Shown: positions 1 through 9,232 of the stretch, one piece after another
Layout of the letters: every line of letters starts with the position of its first letter
Numbering within the stretch: the stretch's first letter is position 1
Source of the DNA: Zelonia costaricensis
Lineage: Eukaryota > Euglenozoa > Kinetoplastea > Trypanosomatida > Trypanosomatidae
Assembly: GCA_030849075.1 (NCBI GenBank)
Contig: JASAOO010003556.1
Location: 1 to 64,000 of the forward strand
DNA: 64,000 nucleotides
Reading direction: 5' to 3'
Made by a program: the position numbers and the translations under genes
The notes under the pieces: generated by a model
What the model saw: the letters and a program-made list of their open reading frames with translations, nothing else
The model's database searches: none
What the model was told of the DNA's origin: nothing

Positions 1-481
1 CACATCGCATCTGCACGTCGACTTCGGCGAAGGCGAGAACCTCTTTTCATTTTCTTTGCGCGAGCGCGCAACCGGCCGAGGCAGCTGCGCATGGTGCGGA
101 CGGAATCCGAAGGCGCAGAGGGGACAGATGCCGCAGACGCACGCAGCGCAAAAGCAGGGGGAGGGGCAGGTGAGGCGCGCGGAGTCGTTCAGCTACTGAA
201 AGCAGCCCGAGACGTGCTGCGGCGCTGCAGCGCGGTGAGAGCTGCCGAAAAAAAAAAAAGAAGAAAACACGGCCGGAATGCAAATGCGCGCACTTCTGAG
301 TGTGTGACCTTTTCACCTTCCTCCGTTCCGTGCTGGCGCACCGCCACCCCTCCCCCTTCCCCTGTCTCGCCCGCCTTCTCCCTTCCGACACGCCGTCGCC
401 AGACAATCCAAGACGGGCAAGCGATGCCGCGCTCGGTGTTTCGGCGGCCTCCTTGGGGCCGGCGTCGCGGGTGAGGAGAGC
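1..481. other. Gene-free interval at left edge
   Basis: This is the region 3' of the LCMT gene, so it should hold its 3' UTR and poly(A) site. An A12 run lies at 248-259. I see no ORF with protein-like composition on either strand. Confidence 0.6.
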
Positions 482-1372
482 TCAGAAGAGCTTTGGCAGC
501 GGGGCATCGTCGCTGGAGGCAACGACGAAGCAGTAGTGTTCGTGCATGAGGTTCCACTCCTCCCAGTCATCGATCATCTCCAGCTTGTTGAGGCGGATCT
601 GGATCTGGCGCGGCACGGAGAGGTACAGACTTTTCATCGTCACTGCCTTGATCGTCTTGAAGCCGAGCTCCGTGCAGCGCTGCGCGTGCGCCTCCGGCGT
701 GGGGAAGTCTGCAATACCCTTGAACTCGGCCCCGAAGTGCTGCAAGTTCTCCACCATGACCTGGCCAAAGCGGTCAAAGGGCTGGATTGCGTCGTACGTG
801 ACAAGCATGCACTTCGTGTTTGACCCAATGACGTCGTGCATCACAGTACGCAGGAGACTGGTCGTGACGGAGCCCTCGATGTAGACGAACACCATCTCCG
901 CGATCATGATCGTCGGCGTCCCGCTCCGCAAATGCGCCTTCAGCGACTCGGCCACCGCCGCGGCGTCGTACAGGTTGCACGGAAGCAGCGTGTACTGTGA
1001 ACCAACGAGCGTGTTCAGCTCGCTGTGCCGCCGAATAATGCGCTCCTTATCGGCGACGAGGTCGGCAAAGTCGAGCTCGACAAACTTCTCGACGGGAAAC
1101 TGCGGGTCGCTGCGCTTGAGGCGGAAGTAAAGCGTGTCCATGCCGGCACCAAAGTTGATGACTTGAATCGGTTGCCCGGCCGTCGCCGCAAAGCCACGAA
1201 CGCAGTTCTCAAAGGCGGTGGTGCGCAGCCATGTGCCGCGGTTCATGAGTGGGCTGTTCACGATGGTGTGGTCCTTGGCAAAGCAGGAGACGAACGGGTC
1301 GTCGAGGTAGCCTTTGCGCACGCAGTGCACCTTGCGGGAGCACGCGTCGTGCGCGGTTTGCTGCAGCGCCAT
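482..1372 (-). CDS. LCMT1: Leucine carboxyl methyltransferase (PP2A methyltransferase, LCMT1/PPM1 family)
   Basis: Predicted 296-aa SAM-dependent enzyme that methyl-esterifies the C-terminal Leu carboxylate of PP2A-type phosphatase catalytic subunits in the cytosol. Visible family features are GYLDDPF near residue 21, NRG at 44-46, the SAM-binding stretch VINFGAGMDTLYFRL at 71-85, an acidic ELDF at 99-102, and an AEMVFVY strand corresponding to AECVLVY in animal enzymes. RFGQVMVEN and the C-terminal HEHYCFVVA also match the family. The length fits (about 300-330 aa elsewhere). The frame stays open upstream to 1426 but begins with GTG; the first ATG, at 1372, gives an N-terminus (MALQQTAHDACSRK) that aligns with the family. 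It is the last gene of the unit in this window. I am confident of the family; the substrate is inferred from it. Confidence 0.93.
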   Translation of the reverse strand: MALQQTAHDACSRKVHCVRKGYLDDPFVSCFAKDHTIVNSPLMNRGTWLRTTAFENCVRGFAATAGQPIQVINFGAGMDTLYFRLKRSDPQFPVEKFVELDFADLVADKERIIRRHSELNTLVGSQYTLLPCNLYDAAAVAESLKAHLRSGTPTIMIAEMVFVYIEGSVTTSLLRTVMHDVIGSNTKCMLVTYDAIQPFDRFGQVMVENLQHFGAEFKGIADFPTPEAHAQRCTELGFKTIKAVTMKSLYLSVPRQIQIRLNKLEMIDDWEEWNLMHEHYCFVVASSDDAPLPKLF

Positions 1373-2234
1373 CGAATAGCGGATAAGTTTGTTCGATTCG
1401 TCCTTGAAGACACGTGTGCACCCCACGGTTCACTCGCCCTGATGCCCTTCCTTCACAGTTGGTACGTAGTTCCGAGTACGTTTATGTATGTGTGTGTGTG
1501 TGTGTGGTCGGCTGCCGCTCTTGCCTGTTTGGCTTTGCGTCGAGTACCTCCGGTGAAACAAAGGAAAAAAGGCTGAGAATACCAGCTCAGAACAGCAGCG
1601 CAGAGGGGCTTGGCACGGGGCCAGGCGTGTCCGTAAACACGAAGGCGGGCCGGGAAGAGGGCAGAGAAGGTGAGGTTAGAGAGAGCCGCAGTGCAGCAGA
1701 GGCGCCTGGGATGAGCGAAGCCGACGCAAGGGAGCACCCCAACTTGTCGGCTGACGCACACATCACGCGCGGCTCGGCGACGCGGCCGCCGCGCACGTGA
1801 GAAAAACGTAGGCAGCGCACGAGGAGCAAATGGTGAAGGCGGTTAGCTGGCGTGCATGGGAAGCGTCGCCACTTGCTGCCCCACCACCACCGCCCATGCG
1901 CCCGTCCTCTTCGCGGAGGTGGACATGGCGCTTCTTGTGACTCACAACACTGGCGCACGCTGCCACATGCAGGCGGCGCACGCGGAGGAGCGGAAAAGTC
2001 AGCTGTTTGCTCAACGCCGACCCGACGCGCAGTGACTGGGCGGTCCACGAGAAAAAGAAGCAGCCAGGTGTTAATCGATGTACTTATCGTTTGCGTTGCA
2101 GCACCGCATCAGCCTCCCCATTCTCCACCCTGAAAGTCATCCGGCACCTCCGTAAGTGTTTGCCGTTCGCTTGCACCTCGCGCAGCCGCCGTGCGGGCGG
2201 GAGGGGCGGGAGGAGAGGGGGGGGGGAGGAATTC
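1373..2234. other. Intergenic region, exportin-like gene to LCMT
   Basis: Holds a (TG)9 microsatellite at 1489-1506, about 115 bp upstream of the LCMT start, which reads CA in the transcript. A G10 run sits at 2217-2226 just beyond the exportin-like stop codon. No credible gene seen. Confidence 0.6.
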
Positions 2235-5200
2235 CTAGACCCCGATGATGGTTGTGCCGCGGATCGAGGAGAGGGCGTCCTGCACGAGCTCCTCGAAGCT
2301 CGTCTCACTCACAACGCCAGAGTGGCCGACGGCGGACTGCAGCGCGGGGAGGAGCGTGTGGAGGAACGCTTCACACTGCGGCACCTCGCTTGCCACGGTC
2401 CTCATCGCGCCGAGGAGGTCGTCCGGGGACACGCCGCGAGCCAGGATGAGCAGAGTGCGCGACACCTGCCGCAGGTTGTTGAAGAAGACGCGGCCCGATG
2501 TGAGCGCTCGCAGCACGACCTTCAGCAGGTCTGCACAGGCGCCGGCGTGGCTGCTTTGGCCGGCAGCGGACTCCAAGAACGCGGCGACATTCGACGTGAC
2601 GGAGATGCCGGCGCGCTGAATGTTCACTCTCTCACTGTTCAGCGCGTACAGCATGGCGGAGTGGAAGGCGGCGGAGCACGGGGCGAAGACGAGGTCCGAC
2701 GTGAAGGACTCGGCGCACAGCTCGACGCACGTGAAGAGGGCGTCTTCGAGGTTGGGGAGGCTGAGCGATCGGTCGTCCATGTGCCGCAGCAGCGCCCCCG
2801 CCGCCTCGACGGTGGCCATGGAAACGGCACGCGTGTCCTCATCGGGCAGAAAACAGTCGAGGGCCTTCCACTGCGCGAGGGAGCTGAGCAGCTTCGCCGT
2901 CGAGACGATAAAGTCGACCTTGTCGTTCTCGCCGTCGGCGGAGGCCCACACGCCGCCTGTCTGCAGGGCCGTCTGGGCGTAGCGCAGCTCTGCGACGACG
3001 AGGCCCAGCAGTGCTCGGATGCCGCTGTCCTCGAGCAGCGGCGCGCAGGCGACGAACATGCTCCGCACGCACTGCACGGACTCAACAACAATCTCGCGCT
3101 CGTAGAACTTCGCGGCGGAGAGGTGGATCAGCTGCTGCCCGGTGCGGAGCAGCGCCGGAAACACACATCGAATGACGTGTTGGCTGTGCAGCGAGTCGAA
3201 TAGGCCGGCCAGCGAGCTCAGCACCTCTAGCGTCAGATTCACGTCGTCCTGCTCCGACGGCGCCAGCGTGAACTCGCCGAGCCGGGCCTGCACCGCCGCC
3301 GCGTCGGGGCAGCACGCCAGCACAAACGCGATAAGGTGCCCGCGCGTGTGGCCGCAGAAGCGGAAGCGGTGCACCTCTTTGGCCGCCTGTGCAAGCTGCT
3401 GGAACGTCTCAAGGCCGGCGCAGAAGCCGCGCACCCGGCCGCTCTTGTCGGCCACGCAGTCGAGCAGGCGGCACGCAGCGGCCGTCGCCTCCTCCTCAAA
3501 AGGGGCAAGGCGGAGCGTCGACACGACGGCGTAGAGCGCCTGAGCCACAATGTCGGCCCCACCGCCGAAGGCGTCGGCATAGAGCGGGCGCGTCTCCTCC
3601 GCCTCGACGTACGTCTTGATGTAGCTGCTCAGGATGTCCAGAAAGGCGGCGTGTACGGCCGGACTCGCCGCCGCCGGGTGTTGCAGCAGTGGCAGCAGCG
3701 TGTGCACGTCCTGTACGAGGCGCGGGACGAGAGGGCTGCCCTGCGTGCCCACGTCCAGGAAGCAGCGTGGGATGTACGGCTGCTCGCCCTCGACGGGGTC
3801 GGCAATGAAGAAGCCCACGATCTTGAGCAGCGTCCACGTCGCCTCGAACAGCGACGGCGCCACACCGACACCGGCGCCGGCGGTGCCAAGGCTGGCAGCG
3901 AGAGCGTTGCGCACCGTTGCCAGAGAGCGGGTGAGCGCCTCGCAGGTGCCGCTCGGGCACACGCGACCGACCTGCGCGACGAGGTGGAGGTGCGAATTCG
4001 TGAAGGCGTCGGCAAAGTAGTCCTCCTCCAGCTCGACAGCGCTCGCGCTGACCTTCGTGTCGAGGTAGGTGGCAAAGATGGTTTCGCAGCCGTCGCTGAT
4101 GAGCTGCCGCTGCACGCTTGCCGCTGTGCTGCCGGTGGAGAAGCTGCTGCGGTCAATGTACGACGTGAGGTGAAACCACACGCTCAGCATCTCGTCCACA
4201 CACGACATCACATCGGCGTCCGCGTTGCTCGGCGTGTCACGTCGGATAAGAAAGCCTGTCAAGGCGGCGAGTCGTGTGACGAGGGGAGTCGCCTGGGAAT
4301 GGAAGAAGAACTCGACGTAGTTGGACACGAGCCGCACAATCGCGGTGGCGAGGATAGGGAAGAGGTGCTGCTCGCTCTCGGTTGCCCACCCCGTGAGGTG
4401 CTCGAAGACGTCGAGGCAGAGCGACAGCGAGGCGGCGAGAAAGTGCAGCGACTGCGTCTCGCCCCACTGGCTGCCCTTGAAGGAGCACAAAAGCTGAATG
4501 AGCTCCACCACCTTCTTCCGGTCCAGCGGGGCCCCATTCACAGCGCCAGCCCCGTACCACTCTCGCAGTACGCCGTGCACGGTGACGGTCGCGCCGCTGG
4601 GAAGCACCACATCGCCAACGAGAAGGCGGTCCCACTCTGCGTGCGCCACGTAGAAGACACCGCACGACTCCTCCGTTGACGAGTCCTCCTCGAAAAACTG
4701 GTGCGACGGCCAGGCGAGGCACGCGACAAGCGCGGCAATGCCCTTGTCGACCGACGCGGTCGACTCGCCCGTGGCGGCAAGCAGGCCGCGTAGGAGAGCC
4801 TGAATGAGCAGCGGCAGCCGTCCCTCCGCCGCAAACTCTTCGCGGCAGCGGCGGTGCACGCGCACGGGCAGGCCGCGGTAGCGCGAGGCGGTGCTGTACA
4901 AGCCGATCTCCTCCACTGCGGCCTGGCAGAGAGTGCGGTGCAGCAGCGCCTTGGCGGACGGCGCGCACGCCTGCGCCAAGTCCAGCAGGCCGGCGCACAC
5001 CGCCGCCACGTCAGCGGTCGAGACGGTGAGGTCGTCGCCGACGCAGCCGAGCTTCAGTGCCACGGCAGTGGCGGTCGCCAGCTCGGCCAGCACCGGCACC
5101 CACGCGTGCGCCTCCACACGCGCCTCCATCTGATAGCCGTAGCCGAGAAGAAAGGGCACTGCCGTGTCGCTCTGCTCCCGGCGGCCGGTGCGGCACCGCG

Positions 5201-5405
5201 TGAGGGCGAAGGCGAGCACCTTGAGCGCCACGAAGCGCACGTACACGTCGTCGTCGTGGGCGGCGCTGCGCTGGGTGAGGCACTGCACGGCAGTTTGCAG
5301 TGTTCTCGCGCCGTCGCCCACCTCGAGCTCCCGCAGCGCGGTGGCTGCACCGGCGTGGTTGCCGCACCGCATGCAGGCAGCCGCCTGCTCGATGTGGGTG
5401 GCCAT
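2235..5405 (-). CDS. Exportin-like ARM/HEAT-repeat protein (importin-beta superfamily, exportin-4/7-like)
   Basis: Predicted 1056-aa all-helical protein built of Leu/Ala-rich repeats along its whole length, with no membrane segment, coiled coil or catalytic motif. The N-terminal part (VYVRFVALKVLAFALTRC, about residues 42-59) resembles the exportin N-terminal helices, where a conserved pattern around 'vrffAl..L' precedes the Xpo1-like domain. The size is typical of karyopherins (about 1000-1100 aa). A role in Ran-dependent nuclear export is inference from this fold resemblance. The frame extends upstream to a GTG at 5432, but the ATG at 5405 (MATHIEQAAACMRCG) is the first usable start. Alternatives are another ARM-repeat scaffold, or a diverged exportin with no clear counterpart. 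Family assignment is moderate; the gene itself is certain. Confidence 0.5.
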   Translation of the reverse strand: MATHIEQAAACMRCGNHAGAATALRELEVGDGARTLQTAVQCLTQRSAAHDDDVYVRFVALKVLAFALTRCRTGRREQSDTAVPFLLGYGYQMEARVEAHAWVPVLAELATATAVALKLGCVGDDLTVSTADVAAVCAGLLDLAQACAPSAKALLHRTLCQAAVEEIGLYSTASRYRGLPVRVHRRCREEFAAEGRLPLLIQALLRGLLAATGESTASVDKGIAALVACLAWPSHQFFEEDSSTEESCGVFYVAHAEWDRLLVGDVVLPSGATVTVHGVLREWYGAGAVNGAPLDRKKVVELIQLLCSFKGSQWGETQSLHFLAASLSLCLDVFEHLTGWATESEQHLFPILATAIVRLVSNYVEFFFHSQATPLVTRLAALTGFLIRRDTPSNADADVMSCVDEMLSVWFHLTSYIDRSSFSTGSTAASVQRQLISDGCETIFATYLDTKVSASAVELEEDYFADAFTNSHLHLVAQVGRVCPSGTCEALTRSLATVRNALAASLGTAGAGVGVAPSLFEATWTLLKIVGFFIADPVEGEQPYIPRCFLDVGTQGSPLVPRLVQDVHTLLPLLQHPAAASPAVHAAFLDILSSYIKTYVEAEETRPLYADAFGGGADIVAQALYAVVSTLRLAPFEEEATAAACRLLDCVADKSGRVRGFCAGLETFQQLAQAAKEVHRFRFCGHTRGHLIAFVLACCPDAAAVQARLGEFTLAPSEQDDVNLTLEVLSSLAGLFDSLHSQHVIRCVFPALLRTGQQLIHLSAAKFYEREIVVESVQCVRSMFVACAPLLEDSGIRALLGLVVAELRYAQTALQTGGVWASADGENDKVDFIVSTAKLLSSLAQWKALDCFLPDEDTRAVSMATVEAAGALLRHMDDRSLSLPNLEDALFTCVELCAESFTSDLVFAPCSAAFHSAMLYALNSERVNIQRAGISVTSNVAAFLESAAGQSSHAGACADLLKVVLRALTSGRVFFNNLRQVSRTLLILARGVSPDDLLGAMRTVASEVPQCEAFLHTLLPALQSAVGHSGVVSETSFEELVQDALSSIRGTTIIGV

Positions 5406-6221
5406 GTGGTCCCGTAAGCACGCCGCAGCCACCGTACCCCCTCCACACCTCCGCCGTTGAACGGGTTGTCGTGTCTCTTGGACGGCAGCGCCCAGAGCGA
5501 CAGGGGCCTCGTGCCGAGGCGGTAGACAGGCGCCTGTGGAGAGATGTGAACAGGCCCAGGTGAGTCGGTGCCGCAGTGCGGGCCTCGCGTGCGGATGCGG
5601 TACTTACGTTCCCCAGCGTGAGTGCGAACTCCCTTTTTTGTTGTTTCCTCTGCCGCCCACGTGAAGTGGAGGCGGTCGTGGCTGGTGCAGCGGTGTGCGC
5701 ATGCGTGTGCGTGTGTGCAGGTGTGTGGGTGGTTGGTCCCAAGTCAAGGAAGGGGAAGCAGTTGTCGGGAGGATGGGCGTAAAAGCGCACAAGTCCACAC
5801 GCACGTGTCAGGCTCAGCACGACCGAGGAGGGAGGAGAAAGCTCTTCAGGAGCCAGCAACAGCGCCGGTTGGAGGGGGGGAGGGGAGGCCGAAGCGCGTG
5901 TCAGCGATGCGATTCGACGTGGCCGCGGCCGTCCATCGGGGGGGGGGGGTGCGTCGCCGGATGCCTCCAGCAGTGGACTCTGCCAGTGTCTCGCTTGCCA
6001 GAGAAGCACAGGCGCTCCAGCGCAGCTCCCCACCGCGTTTGCCTCGACCTTCCGATTCTGCGTGTGTGTCTTTCTTTTTTTTTTTTTTTGCTTCTCGGTG
6101 CTTGGCGTCGCACACGTGAGCATGCGCCGCCGTGTGTCGCAGCCCTCTTCCCCGCTCCTCCTCCTCTGCGACGTCACGAGGTGGCGTGCAGTGGAGGCAG
6201 AAAAGGAGATGCGCCTGTGGG
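5406..6221. other. Intergenic region with homopolymer runs
   Basis: Contains a degenerate GT-rich stretch around 5696-5728, a G12 run at 5938-5949 and a T15 run at 6075-6089. The purine-rich plus strand at 5820-5890 would be polypyrimidine in the transcript and could serve trans-splicing of the exportin-like mRNA. No gene seen. Confidence 0.6.
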
Positions 6222-8081
6222 TCAGCAGAGGTCGACAGGGGCGGGCAGACGAGCATTCGCGAACGCGAGCAGGTGCTGGAAGTACACCGACGCCGCGGCG
6301 GGGTCGGTCCAGTCCGCCAACTTCGCGAGGGCACACCGCAAGTACGCCCTCACCACTGGGTAGTCGAGTCGCTCGCAGGCGGCCTCGCAGCCACGCCGCC
6401 ACCGCGCATCAGTGGTGTTGTCGTTGCATTCCCACGACTGCGCGAACACCGCCGTGAGCGCCGCCACGGCAGCGGCCGACCCGGGAGGGCGCAGCAGCTC
6501 TCCTGTGGCTCCGGTCGAACGCTGCGCGGGCGTGGGCTCGACCACCGTCACGTCGTCCGCGGTGCGCGGCCGCTTGGCGTTGAAGAAGGCCGTCGCCAGC
6601 GTCATCTGCTGCCCCGCCGGGCGCAGGCGCGTGAATGCGGCCTCCTGCTTTGCCCGCAGGCCGGTCGCCTGCACAGTCATGCCGCGCAGATCGGCGACGA
6701 CGATGTCGCGCAGCGAGGTCACGTTGACGGTCCAGATTATGTGATCCATCTCGCTCGCAGAGAAGCCAAGCTGCGCAGCCCGCTCCGCGTCCGACATGGC
6801 GCGCGACTCGACCAGCAGTGGGGACACGACCTGCCGGATCTCGCGCTCCATCGCGTCGGCCTCGTCGGCCGCCATCGGGTGAGGCAGCTTGATGGGCAGG
6901 TGCACCTCGACGCACTTGCCGCGGCCCATGTACTTCTGCGTCTCCTTCGGATGGAGAGGGTGTCGCTCAAGCAGCGTGACACGCAGCCCCTGCGCAACAG
7001 TGTTGGTGCGCCGCAGCTTGCCGCACACGTCGTCCAGGAGCTGGCGCAGAATCTTCCATACATCCGTCAACCCGTCGGGACGGACGGCGTAGTTCATGGA
7101 GCACCCTACCGAGTTGGGGATGCGCTTGCCGAGGTGGCGCTGGTCCTCCGGGTCGCCGGTGCGCGTGACGACTCGGCTGTCCTCGCCGCGGCAAAGATGG
7201 TAGAACGTCTCGCCCTGCTTCCTGCCCAAGATGCGCTGCATGTCCTCGCACGACAGCCTCTGCACGCTTCCGCACGTCACGTCATCCGCCTCGACCGCCG
7301 CGCCGATGATGCCCTGATCACGTAAAGCGCCGCAGATCTTCTCCATCGTGCTCTCGCCTGCGCCGTGGATGTACTCGAGAGGGAGCGCCGTCATCGTCGG
7401 CGCGATGTCCGCCGGATGAACGACGCAGATGCCGTCCGGCTTCCCGCGGTCCGTGGCGACGCGAGCGAGCATGATGTTGGGCCCGATGCCGCACGACGCC
7501 GTGCACCCTGTCGCGCTCAACAGCTCGCGGCGCACCGCCTCGCAGAACCTGTGCAGGAGGGTGTAGTCTGTTGTGTCGGTCGCCACCATGACCTCGTCGA
7601 TGCTGTATACCTCCAGCGACATCTTCACCGTGGCTGGGAAGGACTCGAAAATGATGCGGTACAGCGTCTTGGCGACGCGCTGACACGCCTCGAGGTCGTA
7701 ACCCAGCGTCACCAACTCGGGGCACCGCTCCTTCGCGGCATTGACGTACATCCCGGCGTGGATGCCGAACGAGCGTGCCACGTAGTTGCACGACGAGATG
7801 TCGCTGTTGTACTTGCCAGCCGCAATGCCGACTGGCTTCGACTTGAGCGCCGCGTACTCTGGCTTGGCCAGCTGCACGGAGCAGAAGAAGGCGTCCATGT
7901 CAACGTGAATGAACGTCCGCTGCTGCTCGAGGGTGCCGTGGTTCCATTCCGGATGAGCGACAAACCACTCGCGGAACTCATCCTCCATCCTCGTCTTCCA
8001 CTGCCCAATGAAGTGCAGCCGGGAGTGCTGCTGGAAGTGCTGCAGGCTGTTCACCTGATCTCGCAAAGAGCCTTGACTCAT
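6222..8081 (-). CDS. REV1: REV1-like Y-family translesion DNA polymerase / deoxycytidyl transferase
   Basis: Predicted 619-aa nuclear enzyme that would insert nucleotides, mainly dC, opposite damaged bases. The palm signature HVDMDAFFCSVQ (59-70) carries the first metal ligand D61. The REV1-type stretch SSCNYVARSFGIHAGM (96-111) replaces the pol eta/kappa version. YSIDEV (159-164) supplies D162 and E163. Thumb and little-finger regions follow to about residue 430, then a helical stretch at 438-485. Near the C-terminus QMTLATAFF (492-500) resembles a PCNA-binding box with one residue too many, followed by a basic AKRPR cluster that may be an NLS. The N-terminus has only about 55 residues before the palm, so there is no room for the BRCT domain of fungal and animal REV1. 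ATG at 8081 is clear. DNA pol iota/kappa is a less likely alternative. Confidence 0.85.
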   Translation of the reverse strand: MSQGSLRDQVNSLQHFQQHSRLHFIGQWKTRMEDEFREWFVAHPEWNHGTLEQQRTFIHVDMDAFFCSVQLAKPEYAALKSKPVGIAAGKYNSDISSCNYVARSFGIHAGMYVNAAKERCPELVTLGYDLEACQRVAKTLYRIIFESFPATVKMSLEVYSIDEVMVATDTTDYTLLHRFCEAVRRELLSATGCTASCGIGPNIMLARVATDRGKPDGICVVHPADIAPTMTALPLEYIHGAGESTMEKICGALRDQGIIGAAVEADDVTCGSVQRLSCEDMQRILGRKQGETFYHLCRGEDSRVVTRTGDPEDQRHLGKRIPNSVGCSMNYAVRPDGLTDVWKILRQLLDDVCGKLRRTNTVAQGLRVTLLERHPLHPKETQKYMGRGKCVEVHLPIKLPHPMAADEADAMEREIRQVVSPLLVESRAMSDAERAAQLGFSASEMDHIIWTVNVTSLRDIVVADLRGMTVQATGLRAKQEAAFTRLRPAGQQMTLATAFFNAKRPRTADDVTVVEPTPAQRSTGATGELLRPPGSAAAVAALTAVFAQSWECNDNTTDARWRRGCEAACERLDYPVVRAYLRCALAKLADWTDPAAASVYFQHLLAFANARLPAPVDLC

Positions 8082-9171
8082 CGCCCCGACTCGTCAATGG
8101 GCTGGGTGTCGCTGGGCTCTTCGCACGGCGCGGGTGCGTGCTCGGCGGCAAGCAGCTCCGACAGGACACGCCCCAGCAGCTGGCAAGCGCGCTCGTCGAG
8201 GACGAAGCGGGAGTCGAGGTCTGCTGCGACAGCGCGCGGGAGTAACGGCGGGACGGCGTTAGCGCCGGGGCTGGACATGACCGGAGATAGCCCAAGGCGG
8301 AATGGCGCTGCGCGTCGCACCAGAGGCAGAGGCACAACCGCTGCTTCACAGCCGAGTGGGCGGCTACTAACGCGGCGACCGTTTGACGCGAGACGCGACC
8401 AGGCAGAAGTCGGGGCAGCGCAGTCTCTGCTTTTTGTCGCGGCGACCGTGTGTCCGCGCACTGCCGTCGCGCTTCCTCGCACCGGGGACGTGGGTGGCTG
8501 CGTGTGCTGGACGCAATCGTGAGCAAAGGGAAGCAGGACGAAGAGAGAGTCAGGAGGGAGAGGGACGTTGGCAATGCGGGCGAGCAAGACGTGGTTACGC
8601 GCGGCTCTGGTGCGGTGACGCGCGCCGGTGGAGCGGTCAGAGACGCGGACAAGCCAATTGCGAGCGCCGCTGCCACGCGCCACGCAGGCGAAGACGAAGG
8701 GGGCGGGAAACAAACAAAAAAGGGACTGTCGTCTAGAGCGGAGATGGCAGGCCCAACCTTGACGGCGCAGGCACAAGTGCACGCCGCACTTCGTACTTTT
8801 TTTTTTTTTTTTCGGCGACCCCGCGCGCTCGCGTTGATGTTCTGTTCTCTTTGACTCTTGCAACAAAGTCGTGGGCAGCCGTGTCTGTGTTGACGAGCAG
8901 CGCTCTCGTTTGAGTACGTGTGATGTAGTGGTAGTAGTGTACATGATTCCACTCCGCTGCGACACTCGACAGAAGGTTCACGTATGTGCAGCCGGGGGCT
9001 GCAAAGCGGCCATGCTCGTAATGCCGCGCACGGAGGCAAAGGAAGCGTCCAGAGCAAATAAAAAAGGATGAGAAAACAGCGAGAGCGGCTCGCCGATCGG
9101 CACGGTGGCCGTCCATTTCTTTACATGTGTCCGGGCATCTGGGGAGACGGACGCCGGTGCCGCCGCCTGCA

Positions 9172-9209
<38 letters not shown>

Positions 9210-9232
9210 TGCGCATCTGCAGTGCTTCGGCC
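8082..9232. other. Intergenic region with T16 and (GT)16
   Basis: Holds T16 at 8797-8812 and a perfect (GT)16 at 9175-9206, which ends 26 bp from the stop codon of the 848-aa gene and so lies in its 3' UTR. No credible gene seen in 1.15 kb. Confidence 0.6.

Noticed and set aside
2007..3203. Plus-strand open frame of about 400 codons opposite the exportin-like gene
   Set aside because: Antisense shadow of coding DNA; no domain, and all real genes here are on the minus strand.
5011..6402. Minus-strand open frame of 463 codons overlapping exportin-like and REV1-like gene ends
   Set aside because: It overlaps two certain genes in another frame and contains translated CA-repeat (poly Thr-His).
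9175..9206. Telomere-like or centromere repeat
   Set aside because: The unit is only GT, with no TTAGGG-type repeat anywhere in the window, so it is a microsatellite.
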